DNA of 64,000 bases from Gluconobacter potus (GTDB lineage Bacteria > Pseudomonadota > Alphaproteobacteria > Acetobacterales > Acetobacteraceae). The translations under genes were made by a program, and so were the position numbers. The stretch is taken from assembly GCF_015244705.1 (NCBI RefSeq), contig NZ_JABCQF010000002.1:62001-126000 (forward strand), written 5' to 3'. Positions 44,430-54,172 of this stretch are shown piece after piece; position 1 is the stretch's first letter, and every line of letters begins with the position of its first letter. Below the pieces are notes generated by a model that was given only the letters and a program-made list of their open reading frames with translations, was not told the origin of the DNA and made no database searches.

Positions 44430-45222
44430 TTTATTATTTGTCAAAAGGATTGGCTGTAGATGGAGGAAGCAGGCCTTTCGGGGCTAGGACCTTCTGCCGC
44501 CTGAGCGTGGCCGCTGGTCCCGGCCAGCACAGGATAACCGTCTGTTTCTCAACGGAATGCTTTATGTGCTGCGCGTCGGTTGCCCGTGGCGGGACATGCA
44601 TGAGCGCTACGGAAAATGGAACTCGGTCTATGTCCGGTTCCGTCGATGGGCAGAGCAGGGTGTCTGGGACGCCCTGCTGGAAACGCTGGTCGAACTTGGC
44701 CTGACCGATGACTGGCAGCACATGATCGACAGCCCGGTCGTTCGGGCTCACAGCCAGGCTGCTGGCGCAAAAGGGGGACACATAAGGAAGGCTTTGGTCG
44801 AAGCCGCGGCAGCTTTACGAGCAAGATCCACGCCCGCGCTGACGGTCAGGGACGCCCTCTTGGCTTTGAACTGACGGGCGGTGAAATTTCTGACTACTCC
44901 GGCGCTGATGCCCTGATGGACCTGTCGGTCGTGACACCGCGCCGACTTCTGGCCGATAGGGGATATGATAGTGACAGGATACGGGAGAACCTGCTTTTTC
45001 GAGGCATTCTTCCTGTCATCCCGCCGCGTTCAAAGCGCACAGAGGATATCCCCTGCGACTTCCGTCGCTATCGGGATCGCAACCGTATCGAGCGGATGTT
45101 CAACAAGCTGAAGCAGTTTCGCCGTATCGCCACACGCTATGACAAGACAAGAAAATCGTTCTTCGCCCTTCTTAACCCCGCAGTCGTAAAACTGTGGCTA
45201 CCGTCCTTTGTCAACAGAACCT
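44430..45222 (+). mobile_element. IS5-family insertion sequence (IS427/IS1031-like), decayed
   Basis: The coding frame can be followed from ATG 44460 through about 45224. The ends are inferred from an imperfect inverted repeat: TTTGTCAAAAGGA at the left and the complement of TCCTTTGTCAA at the right. It is about 790 bases. No convincing target duplication is seen. To the right lies the 3' stub of another gene. Confidence 0.75.
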
Positions 45223-45224
45223 AG
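44460..45224 (+). pseudogene. IS5-family transposase in three frame segments
   Basis: DDE transposase. The start MEEAGLSGLG at 44460 runs out of frame near 44490, where one extra base separates it from LLPPERGRWSRPAQDN. The main frame then runs past WRDMHERYGKWNSVY and DSPVVRAHSQAAGAKG to an A4G5 tract at 44769-44777. A -1 shift there continues as HKEGFGRSRGSFTSKIHA, then VTPRRLLADRGYDSD, then RYRDRNRIERMFNKLKQFRR with the catalytic Glu. The A4G5 shift fits programmed -1 frameshifting used in this IS group; the shift near 44490 looks like a true lesion. Probably inactive. Confidence 0.75.
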
Positions 45225-45374
45225 GCATTTGAACTGCCCGACGATGCTCTCACGCATTACAGCGTTCATCCGCTCTGGGCGAAATCTACTGCCCCCGTAG
45301 CCCTGGATGCCGATACTCCCGTCGTGATCCGCTTTGCGTCCTTTGAAGTCATGACTCTTGAGCTCACTTTCTGA
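45225..45374 (+). pseudogene. 3' stub of a lost gene next to the IS element
   Basis: A 49-codon in-frame stretch ends in TGA and starts at the IS boundary (FELPDDALTHYSVHPLW, then TPVVIRFASFEVMTLEL). Its composition is protein-like, and the ending resembles C termini of glycoside hydrolases such as alpha-mannosidases, but the family is not certain. The rest of the gene is not found left of the IS, so the insertion was accompanied by a deletion. It converges with the glucan synthase gene. Confidence 0.5.
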
Positions 45375-45390
45375 TCTCGTTTCCAAATCG

Positions 45391-48300
45391 TTATGAACCT
45401 GCCGGATCGAGACCTTTCGATCCTTTGATTACGACATTTACACGATGGGTCAGGCCGTCATTTTCCATATCGATCGGCCGGGTTAATGCAACGAGCGCAT
45501 CGTCAACCTGCATGAAGAGATCTCCCTGGCAGACATGGTCGGGGTTTTCTATCCGGATGTGATATTCTGACGTTTTCCAGCGCAGGCGCACTTCATATGC
45601 GGGCCATCCCGCAGGAATGCGCGGGTTCATCAACAGCTGGTTTTTTTCAATCTGTATCCCCAGCAACGTCTCAACTCCGATGCGCTGCATCCATCCTGCC
45701 GATCCTGTGTACCAGGACCAGCCACCCCGCCCGACATGCGGGCTGGAAGAGTAAACATCTGCAACAACCGCATAGGGTTCGACCTTGTAACGGTCTGCCG
45801 CCTCCCGATCGCGGGAATGATGAATCGGATTGAGTGTCGAGAACATCTCATGCGCTGCATCGCCCTCTCCGAGCAGAGCGGTCGCCATAACCGTCCAGAG
45901 GGCCGCGTGCGTGTACTGGCCGCCATTTTCCCGAATGCCGGGCGGGTAGCCTCGGATATAGCCGGGGTCCGGCTCTGAAACATTGAACGGGGGCGTCAGG
46001 ACCATGATGATCTCTTGTTTCAGATCAACAAGCTGTTCCTGAACGGATCGCATGGCCTGCCGCGCACGATCGGGAGAGCCTGCCGCTGAAATCACGGCCC
46101 ATGACTGGGCAATGGCATCGATGCGCCCTTCACTGTTGGCGTGACTGCCCAGAGGGCTTCCGTCATCGAAATACGCCCGCAGATACCACGCACCATCCCA
46201 CGCGGCTTCCAGAGCGGTTTCAAGCTCCGCCATAACGCGGGTCCACTTCTCGACATGTTCAGTGTCCTGTCGTGCGCGGGCAAGGGGAAGGAACGCTGAC
46301 AATGCCGCATGCGTGAACCATCCCAGCCAGATGCTTTCCCCTTTTCCGGCTTCGCCAACACGGTTCATGCCGTCATTCCAGTCGCCGGTTCCCATCAGCG
46401 GAAGGCCATGGGCACCTCTCTGCAGACTATGATCGAGCGCAAGAATGCAGTGCGTATAAAGAGAGGCCGTATCGTCCGTAACTTCCGGCTGGAGAAAGCG
46501 CTCATGCTCCCCATCCGCCAGGACAGGCGCGCTGAGGAAGGGTATTTCCTCATCCAGCACCGCCGCATCCCCACTGACACGGACATATTGCGCGACGGTA
46601 TAGGCGAGCCAGGCACAGTCATCCGAAATCCTCGTGCGAACACCATTCCCCTTCTGGGGGAGCCACCAGTGTTGCACGTCTCCTTCCGGAAACTGCCGGG
46701 ATGCCGCCCGGAGCAGATGCTCCCGGACCAGCTGCGGAGCCGCCAGAACGAGAGACATTCCGTCCTGCAACTGATCCCGGAATCCATAGGCGCCACTGGC
46801 CTGATAGAAACCCGCCCGGGCCCAGATACGGCTGGACAGGGACTGATACAGCAGCCAGCCATTGAGCATGATATCCATGGCGCGGTCCGGCGTCTGGACC
46901 TGCACGGTTTTCGTGATCGTCTCCCATCTGCGATGGACAGCCTCCAGAACGGCATCGAGATCTGCCGCTCTGTACTGCCGGATTAGCTGGCGGGCGTGTT
47001 CGGCATTCCGTCCCTGACCCAGCAGGAAAAGGATTTCGGCGCTTTCCCCGGCTTCAAGCGTGACGACAGTCTGCAATGCGGCACAGGGATCAACGCCGGC
47101 CCCGATAATGCCCTCAAGCGGTCCACCCCGGATAATGGCTCTGGGGGCGGAAAGGGTGCCGTTCGGACCAATGAACGTGCACCGGTCATCTGTGCTGGAC
47201 GTCTGCTGACCGGCCAGATCCGCAAAGGCGACCTGCTCGCCAAACGTCTCGCCCCATCTGTTCCTGACGAACAGCGCGCTGGATTCCGGGTCCTGCTCCG
47301 TGAAAACAAAGGGTGCCGTTGTGCTGCGGGACTGTCCGAGCACCCATTCGGTATAGGTCGTGACCCTCAGGGTCCGGGCGCGCGAGGATGTATTGGTCAG
47401 TTTCAGTCTGGAAATCCGGATGGGATCTTCAGGCGGCACATAGTGCAGCAGGCTCGAGACAATTTCGTTGGCGTTGCGCTCGAACCGGCTGTATCCGCGC
47501 CCGTGCCGGCAGACATAAACGGCATTGTCGTCCGGGCATACGGCGGCCACCGGGGACCAGAACTGCCGGCTCTCCTCATCGCACAGGTAAAACGCCTCTC
47601 CGGTCGGGTTGACGACCGGATCATTGGACCAGGGGGTCAGCTGGTTCTCCTTGCTGTTTTCGGACCAGGTATAACCGCTGCCTTCCGCAGAGACCTGAAA
47701 ACCGAAATGAGGGCTGGAAACGACATTGACCCAGGGCGCAGGAGTGCGGGTCCTGCCCCGGATGATGACGGCATATTCCTGCCCGTCAGACGTAAAGCCA
47801 CCATATCCGTTCGCCAGTTCCAACACAGGCAGTTCAGGCGTTTCCTGTGCTCCGTGGTAGGGACGGCAGGGACGCTGGACGGCCTGCACGGCTTTCGAGC
47901 GCTGCTTCATTTCGAGCCGGGTGATCTGATGTTGCAGGTTCCCACCCTTGCCCGTCAGAACGACGCAGGCCACCGAGAACAGAAGCTCCCTGACCGTTTC
48001 CGGCATGAGCGTCCCACGCAGGAGACGCACGCTTCCCGGCTGCCCGGAAGAGCGGACCAGGGCTTCAAGAGCGTGCTGCAGATCCTGCGCATAAGACGCC
48101 GAATGGTCGTTCAGAATAACGAGATCAAAAGCCAGCCCCTTGAAGCTCAGATAGTCATGGGCCGTGAGAATGCTTCGCGCGAGGTCGAAATCCTCGCTTT
48201 CGGCAATGACCAGCAGCAGGATCGGCAGATCGCCGGAAATTCCCTGTCCCCACAGATCCGCCTGTTTGCCCGCCCCGCGTTTGATGCGGGCAGCCGATGC

Positions 48301-51300
48301 GCGCAGGGCCGGTCCCGGAAACAGGAGATATCCCGCAAGCTGCTGGAACAAATCCGCTTGGACGGGCTGGATGTCGAGATGCCGCAGATGAACCTGGGCA
48401 TGCGTCCAGGCAAGGGTCAGCGCACGATCGAGATCCGCGTCATTCTGATGGCGCACGATGCTCTGCATGAGGGCTTCGCGGGTTGAGGCCACGATCGTCC
48501 AGAATGAAACATGCCGCGTGGAACGCGCAGGAAGTGTCAGCTTGCAGCGTGCGGAGAAAACAGGATCCAGAACCGTTCCGGTTGATCCCGAAAGCGGCCC
48601 GGTCCCCGTAACGGCAATCGGATCCCGCAGATCCCGGCCACGCCCGATGAACCGCGAGCGATCGGTTTCAATCGAAAGCTCGCTGCCGCCCACAACCAGA
48701 TGCGCGGCCCAGATCTCCGGATCGGACGGATTTCTTTTGCGCCGCGTGGCAATGATCGCCTTGCAGGCGGGAAGATATTCCGTCTGCACAAACATCTTGG
48801 CAAAGGCCGGATGGCTGATGTCCATCCCCGGCGGGCACAGGGCGAGTTCCACATAGGACGTGACATAAACTTCCACTGCGGCCGTGCCGGAATTCCGGAC
48901 CGAGATGCGACGAAGCTCGGCGTCGTCCTCGGCCGAAACGAGGACTTCCAGCGTCGTCGTCAGCCTGTTGTCCTGCCGCGTATAGGTCGCGCGATCTTCC
49001 AGGAACTCGATATCGCAGCTTTCGGCTTCAACGCCGGAAGGCTGTAACCCCGCCGTCCAGACGTGAGGGCTCCCGGCGCGCTGGAGGTAGATATAGCTCC
49101 CCCAGTTATCGAGAGTGGAATCCCGGCGCCATCGCGTCACCGCCTGATCCCCCCATTTGCTGTACCCGGACCCGGCTGCCGTCAGCATCACGCTGTAACG
49201 CCCGTTTGAAAGAAGATGCGTGACAGGCGTGTTCGTATCGGCCGTGCGAAGATGACGTCCGCCGGACTGCAACTGGATGGTCAGCGCAGCAGGCGCGGTC
49301 TCTTCTTCTTTCAGCGGTGTCGTAATGACGCCGCCTGTTGGCGCGCGCTCCTGAAGCAGCAGCTCCGTCGCCCCGATCATGGGCTCCGCATGAAAGCGGG
49401 AGCGCATAAGCCCTTTCAGGACCGTATCCGCTATGGCGAGGATGGACATGCCCTGATGATGGGCCATGTAGGAATGAATGACCGCAACGGTCTGGTTCGG
49501 CTGCAGCCGCGCTTTCGTATAGTCCAGCGCCTCATAAAATCCGTAGCTCCCCTGCGCTCCGGCAGCCTGCAGGGCCTTGAAGTTCTCCGTGGCCAGATGC
49601 GCATCCACCATGGTGGCCAGCGCCGTGGCATAAGGCGCAATGACCAGATTCTGCGCCAGCCCCCGTTTCATCCCAAGGCCCGGAACACCAAAATCGGAAT
49701 ACTGGTAATTATAATCCAGATCCCGCGCATTATAGGCGGATTCCGAAATCCCCCAGGGCACACCGCAGAACTGCCCGTATTCGATCTGACGCCGGACAAT
49801 CTGCCGGCTCGTCTCTTCCAGAAGGCTGTCAAAAGGCGCGGCCATGATCAGGGACGGCATGAGGTATTCGAACATGGACCCCGACCACGAGACCAGAGCC
49901 TCTCCATGCGCCACAGTGGCCAGTGGCCGTCCCAGACGGAACCATTCCCAGGCCGGAATGTCGCCTTTCGCGATGGCAAAGAAGACAGCAAGCCGGGCTT
50001 CCGACGCCAGCAGGTCGTAGCAGTTCTCATCCAGCGTGCCCTCATTGACGACATAGCCGATGGAAAGCAGCTTTCGATCGGTGTTCCGGAGAAAGCCGAA
50101 CTCCATCTCCAGCGCCATGTTTCTCGCGCTCTGTGCAATCCTGTGGAGTTCGTCATGGAGCAGGGGACTGCTTTCGAGATCCTTGCGTTCACTCTGGATG
50201 CAGTCCTGCGCCGCATGCAGCCAGAAAAGAAGGTTCTCCGCACCCGTGGCAGAGATGTCCTGCCCTGCGCGTCCTGCCGTGGCCCGCCTGTGCAGGAGAT
50301 GCACAAGTTCTTCGGCCTGACCGACCAGCATCTGCACCCTGTAGGCGAGCGTGAGCTGGCTGGCATGGCCGTCCTTCATGTCCTGAAGAACAGTCTCTAT
50401 GAGCTGCGCGAGTTCCGAGGAACGGAAGACATCGCTGCCCGATGTGGCCTGTTCGAGTGCGAGGTTCAGGGCGTCACGCACACCCTCCCGCCAGGTGTCG
50501 GATTTCCGGCCTTTCTGGATCCATTCTTCGCAGGCGCAGGCCAGCGTGATCAGATGGCCGGCCAGATTGCCACTATCGACGGTGGACACATAAACGGGCG
50601 GCAGCGGGGAAAGATCGGCAGTACTGTACCAGTTATAGAAATGTCCCCTGAACCGTGGAAGCTGCGCCATGGTCCCGAGCGTGGCGCTCAGACGCGATGT
50701 GGCATCCGCCACGCCGATCCAGCCGAAATCGCAGGCCGCAACAACGGACAGAAGATAAAGCCCCATATTGGTCGGGGATGTCCGGTGCGCGACGAGCGGG
50801 GCAGGGGTCTCCTGGAAATTGTCTGGCGGCAGCATGTGATCGGCGGCAGAGACGAATGTCTCGAAATACCGCCATGTGCGCCGGGCCTGCATGCGCATGA
50901 AAACGGTCTCGGCCTCGGTCGCCTCAAGCCTGCGGGCGGAAGCGCGGTACTGGCTGGCTTTCCACGCAATCGCCGGCGACAGGCACCAGGCCAGCGCAAA
51001 AGGCAGAATGACGAGCCAGACCCAGGGAGCCGATACAACCATGACGCCTGCTGTCAGCAGGCCGATCAGGACGGCTCCACTCATCTGGCGGAAATAGCCC
51101 TGGATCTGCTCGCGCGGCGCTTCGGCTGCCTGGGCTGCCGTAACCCATTGCAGAAGATGCTTGCGGGTCACGAAAACGCGGGCCAGTGTCCGGCTGATTG
51201 CATCGCCCGCAAGGCAGGCCTGATCGGCCAGAAACGCGAAGCACAGCGCCGTGGTCAGGGCCGTGCGCTGAAGATCGACCGTCAGAAGGGAAAAATAGCT

Positions 51301-53913
51301 GCGGAACGTCTCCCCGCGTCTGCGCCGGATAATATCCACCAGAAGCGGCAGGGAAGCCGGAATGACGAGGGTCGAGACAATGCACAGGCTCCACACCAGG
51401 GCATTATGAAACCCGAGGAACCAGCCTGCGAAGAGCGCTCCGATGGCCATGGGGGCCGAAAGGCTGCGGCGCAGATTGTCCAGCATCTTCCAGCGCGCAA
51501 TTCCCGTGAGTGGGTTGGTTTTGATCCGGATGGTCGGCAAACGGCCCATCCATGAGAAAATCCACGGCAGAAGCTGCCAGTCCCCGCGGACCCAGCGGTT
51601 GAGGCGCGTAACCGAAACCAGATAATCGGTTGGATATTCCTCGATGACCTCGATATCCGTCACCAGACCGGCCCGGGCAAAAACGCCTTCGAACAGATCG
51701 TGGCTCAGGAGCGTCCCATCGGGAACGCGCCCCGCCAGTGCCGCTTCGAACGTGTCGATCTCGTAAATGCCTTTTCCGGCAAAGGACCCCTCGGCAAACA
51801 TGTCCTGATACAGGTCGGAGACGGCCGCCGTGTAAGGCTCTATCCCGTTGGGGCTTGAGAAAACCCTCTGGAACAGGGTGCTCTGCCGTGCTTCCGGCAG
51901 AGAGGGCGTGACACGCGGCTGAAGAACCGCATAGCCCTCCGTGACGCGCCCTTCGTTCGGATCGAACTGCGCATTATTGAGTGGATGGGCGATTTTCCCG
52001 ACGAGACGCCTGACAACCTCATGCGGCAGCCGTGTGTCGGAATCTACCGTCACGACATATCGGACATCCTGCGGAATATTCTGCCCGGACAGGCTGAAAA
52101 AACTGGTATCCGTCGCGCCGCGGAGCAGCCGGTTCAGTTCATGTAGCTTGCCGCGCTTGCGCTCCCACCCGATCCATTTCTCTTCGCTGGCACTCCACTG
52201 CCGCCTGCGATGCAGGAGCAGAAATCGCGTCCCCGCAGGACCCGCGCCATAAGTCTGGTTCAGGCGGGCGACTTCCCGCCTCGCCACTGCCAGCAGGTCC
52301 TGATCACCTTTCCGGCTTTCCGTGGATGAGTCCGTCCAGTCCGTCAGAAGGGCGAAATAGATCTCGCCATCCCGGCTGGAAAGATAATGCTTCTCCAGGC
52401 GGTTCACCATTTCCAGAATGGAGGAACGCTTCGTCAGAAGGGTCGGGACGACAACCATGGTCCGCAGATTCGCGGGAACGCCGTCCTTGAGTTCCAGCGC
52501 AGGAAGTTCCGAGACCCTGATGGCCCACATCAGGAAGCGGTTCACACCCGCCACAACGGCATCCGTGGCTGGAATAAAGCCCAGAACAATCAGCGCGCAC
52601 GCCGCCCGGCCCGACAGGTTGCCGTTCATGATGGACAGGAAGGCTGACAGCAGAAGAAGCGTCAGTAACGTAACGCCCAGGCTGTATCCCGTGATGCCGA
52701 GCCGACGGCAGATCTGCCCGATCTGGACCCTCAGCGGGGCGCGGAATTTCAGTTCCGCTTCAAAGCCTGGTCGTCCTTCCGCCAGAAGGTAATAACCCGG
52801 ATCGGCGCGGCGCGGATCGGGATTTTCCTCATTGGCCGCCATCGCGGCAAGGGCCGTCACCCTGTTCGCAATGTCACATTCCGCATGCCCGGACCCTTTC
52901 GCCAGGGCCTCGATGGCCTTGCTGTACAGGTTCCGGGTCGCAGGATCCATGTCCGAAAAGCCGGCATGACGATATAGGATCTGGCTGACCGCGCTGATGC
53001 TTTCAAAAATACTGCTCCAGTCCAGCGTGGTGATCAGCCGCATGCTTGTGATGATGTTGCGGATGGTCGCATTCAGGGCGCTCTGTTCCTGCAACTCTTC
53101 ATGAACGATCTGCTCCAGAGTTGTCCCTTTTTCCTGCAATATCCCTTCCAGCCACAGGAAAGCCGGGTCTTTCTGCGGGTCGTGCCCCTTCAGGCGATGC
53201 GCGAACTGGACAAGAAACGCCGGGCCAAGTGTCTGCGTGTTGATTCTGGAAAGGGCTTTAAGAATTTTCGTATTGCTGGCCTGGGCATCAAGGAACACTG
53301 TATTGGCAAGCGCATTGGCCGCCTTCTGTTCCTGAAGATTCTGGCAGATCTTGTCCGCCACCCGCCGGAGATTCTCGATCAGGACGATCTTGATCTGGGT
53401 CGGAATGGCCCAGAGCTCCCTGATCAGCAGAGGCCTGCGGTCCTGATAGGCGCGCAGGAACTGGCAGAGTGTCTTCGGCTCGATATGGCTGTCCGTATGC
53501 GCCACGAGAGCCCAGGCGATCTCGAAAACCCTTGGCAGACCGGCAAAAGGCCCGCTGGAAAGCTCGGGAAGGTCTTTGTAATATCCCGGTGGAAGATCAA
53601 ACCGGATGGTCTGTATCTGTGCGTCCATCAGGTAATAATTATCAATCAGCCACCCGCCTGCCGGAGTAATCTGCTCACCATTTTCAGAGGCCTGAGATAA
53701 AAGGATGTTAGCCTCAAGAAGAACCCTGGCATTGTCATTCAGCCGGTTCGGTAAAATGTTGTTCTGCGTGGCGAGCAGAATATCGCCATGAATTTCCGCC
53801 AGGCTCTGGGAATGCTGCAGAAGCCGGTCTTCACTGAAAAGATCAGAGCGGATGATCTTTCCGGAATGAATCCGAAACGAATCCCGGGAATTTTTTCCGA
53901 AAAACTTGGCCAT
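45391..53913 (-). CDS. ndvB: cyclic beta-1,2-glucan synthase (NdvB/ChvB-like)
   Basis: 2840 residues, essentially the length of ChvB/NdvB. It is an inner-membrane enzyme making cyclic beta-1,2-glucan from UDP-glucose for the periplasm. Membrane spans lie near residues 410-460, 825-865 and 950-995. A family-84 glycosyltransferase domain lies between, with TVDSDTRLP (about 624) and RLNRWVRGDWQLLPW (about 773). A glucoamylase-like region follows (LDYNYQYSDFGVPGLG, HSYMAHHQGMS). The C-terminal third is a GH94 phosphorylase-type module with the acid Asp in RDQLQDGMS (about 2383) and GTGDWNDGMNRVG. The frame is uninterrupted. It is the only gene in this direction between the IS element and the GlxA-type regulator. 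Confidence 0.95.
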   Translation of the reverse strand: MAKFFGKNSRDSFRIHSGKIIRSDLFSEDRLLQHSQSLAEIHGDILLATQNNILPNRLNDNARVLLEANILLSQASENGEQITPAGGWLIDNYYLMDAQIQTIRFDLPPGYYKDLPELSSGPFAGLPRVFEIAWALVAHTDSHIEPKTLCQFLRAYQDRRPLLIRELWAIPTQIKIVLIENLRRVADKICQNLQEQKAANALANTVFLDAQASNTKILKALSRINTQTLGPAFLVQFAHRLKGHDPQKDPAFLWLEGILQEKGTTLEQIVHEELQEQSALNATIRNIITSMRLITTLDWSSIFESISAVSQILYRHAGFSDMDPATRNLYSKAIEALAKGSGHAECDIANRVTALAAMAANEENPDPRRADPGYYLLAEGRPGFEAELKFRAPLRVQIGQICRRLGITGYSLGVTLLTLLLLSAFLSIMNGNLSGRAACALIVLGFIPATDAVVAGVNRFLMWAIRVSELPALELKDGVPANLRTMVVVPTLLTKRSSILEMVNRLEKHYLSSRDGEIYFALLTDWTDSSTESRKGDQDLLAVARREVARLNQTYGAGPAGTRFLLLHRRRQWSASEEKWIGWERKRGKLHELNRLLRGATDTSFFSLSGQNIPQDVRYVVTVDSDTRLPHEVVRRLVGKIAHPLNNAQFDPNEGRVTEGYAVLQPRVTPSLPEARQSTLFQRVFSSPNGIEPYTAAVSDLYQDMFAEGSFAGKGIYEIDTFEAALAGRVPDGTLLSHDLFEGVFARAGLVTDIEVIEEYPTDYLVSVTRLNRWVRGDWQLLPWIFSWMGRLPTIRIKTNPLTGIARWKMLDNLRRSLSAPMAIGALFAGWFLGFHNALVWSLCIVSTLVIPASLPLLVDIIRRRRGETFRSYFSLLTVDLQRTALTTALCFAFLADQACLAGDAISRTLARVFVTRKHLLQWVTAAQAAEAPREQIQGYFRQMSGAVLIGLLTAGVMVVSAPWVWLVILPFALAWCLSPAIAWKASQYRASARRLEATEAETVFMRMQARRTWRYFETFVSAADHMLPPDNFQETPAPLVAHRTSPTNMGLYLLSVVAACDFGWIGVADATSRLSATLGTMAQLPRFRGHFYNWYSTADLSPLPPVYVSTVDSGNLAGHLITLACACEEWIQKGRKSDTWREGVRDALNLALEQATSGSDVFRSSELAQLIETVLQDMKDGHASQLTLAYRVQMLVGQAEELVHLLHRRATAGRAGQDISATGAENLLFWLHAAQDCIQSERKDLESSPLLHDELHRIAQSARNMALEMEFGFLRNTDRKLLSIGYVVNEGTLDENCYDLLASEARLAVFFAIAKGDIPAWEWFRLGRPLATVAHGEALVSWSGSMFEYLMPSLIMAAPFDSLLEETSRQIVRRQIEYGQFCGVPWGISESAYNARDLDYNYQYSDFGVPGLGMKRGLAQNLVIAPYATALATMVDAHLATENFKALQAAGAQGSYGFYEALDYTKARLQPNQTVAVIHSYMAHHQGMSILAIADTVLKGLMRSRFHAEPMIGATELLLQERAPTGGVITTPLKEEETAPAALTIQLQSGGRHLRTADTNTPVTHLLSNGRYSVMLTAAGSGYSKWGDQAVTRWRRDSTLDNWGSYIYLQRAGSPHVWTAGLQPSGVEAESCDIEFLEDRATYTRQDNRLTTTLEVLVSAEDDAELRRISVRNSGTAAVEVYVTSYVELALCPPGMDISHPAFAKMFVQTEYLPACKAIIATRRKRNPSDPEIWAAHLVVGGSELSIETDRSRFIGRGRDLRDPIAVTGTGPLSGSTGTVLDPVFSARCKLTLPARSTRHVSFWTIVASTREALMQSIVRHQNDADLDRALTLAWTHAQVHLRHLDIQPVQADLFQQLAGYLLFPGPALRASAARIKRGAGKQADLWGQGISGDLPILLLVIAESEDFDLARSILTAHDYLSFKGLAFDLVILNDHSASYAQDLQHALEALVRSSGQPGSVRLLRGTLMPETVRELLFSVACVVLTGKGGNLQHQITRLEMKQRSKAVQAVQRPCRPYHGAQETPELPVLELANGYGGFTSDGQEYAVIIRGRTRTPAPWVNVVSSPHFGFQVSAEGSGYTWSENSKENQLTPWSNDPVVNPTGEAFYLCDEESRQFWSPVAAVCPDDNAVYVCRHGRGYSRFERNANEIVSSLLHYVPPEDPIRISRLKLTNTSSRARTLRVTTYTEWVLGQSRSTTAPFVFTEQDPESSALFVRNRWGETFGEQVAFADLAGQQTSSTDDRCTFIGPNGTLSAPRAIIRGGPLEGIIGAGVDPCAALQTVVTLEAGESAEILFLLGQGRNAEHARQLIRQYRAADLDAVLEAVHRRWETITKTVQVQTPDRAMDIMLNGWLLYQSLSSRIWARAGFYQASGAYGFRDQLQDGMSLVLAAPQLVREHLLRAASRQFPEGDVQHWWLPQKGNGVRTRISDDCAWLAYTVAQYVRVSGDAAVLDEEIPFLSAPVLADGEHERFLQPEVTDDTASLYTHCILALDHSLQRGAHGLPLMGTGDWNDGMNRVGEAGKGESIWLGWFTHAALSAFLPLARARQDTEHVEKWTRVMAELETALEAAWDGAWYLRAYFDDGSPLGSHANSEGRIDAIAQSWAVISAAGSPDRARQAMRSVQEQLVDLKQEIIMVLTPPFNVSEPDPGYIRGYPPGIRENGGQYTHAALWTVMATALLGEGDAAHEMFSTLNPIHHSRDREAADRYKVEPYAVVADVYSSSPHVGRGGWSWYTGSAGWMQRIGVETLLGIQIEKNQLLMNPRIPAGWPAYEVRLRWKTSEYHIRIENPDHVCQGDLFMQVDDALVALTRPIDMENDGLTHRVNVVIKGSKGLDPAGS

Positions 53914-54003
53914 ATCTGCAGGTCCTTGAGGTAGGAAGCATCGGAGAACGGGTAGGCTGTATTTTCTGTGATTTTCGGAAAATAAAATTCGGATCTATTG
54001 ATT

Positions 54004-54035
54004 TCCGTTATTATTTTTATAAATATAATAACGGA
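54004..54035. repeat. AT-rich perfect inverted repeat upstream of ndvB
   Basis: TCCGTTATTAT and ATAATAACGGA, 11-base arms 10 bases apart, about 90 bases upstream of the synthase start in a 259-base AT-rich gap. It could be an operator for the synthase gene or a hairpin. No gene is recognised in the gap. Confidence 0.55.
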
Positions 54036-54172
54036 TTACATGCTTTTGGGCGCTGTCGAAGTAATCCATTTAAAGCGCAACGTAGAATTGGCTGGGTGGT
54101 TACTATTTTCGTCGAAAGTTTTTTGCAAAAGGTCGGCAGATTTCTGCCGAACGCTGACGATGCGAGAGTGTT

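Noticed and set aside
45198-45386. 62-codon minus-strand frame between the IS element and the glucan synthase
   Set aside because: The plus-strand reading of the same bases gives a more convincing protein C terminus.
49216-51555. 779-codon open frame on the plus strand inside the glucan synthase gene
   Set aside because: It is antisense to an intact, strongly conserved gene and has Arg/Gly/His-rich composition without any family motif; GC-rich codon use explains it.
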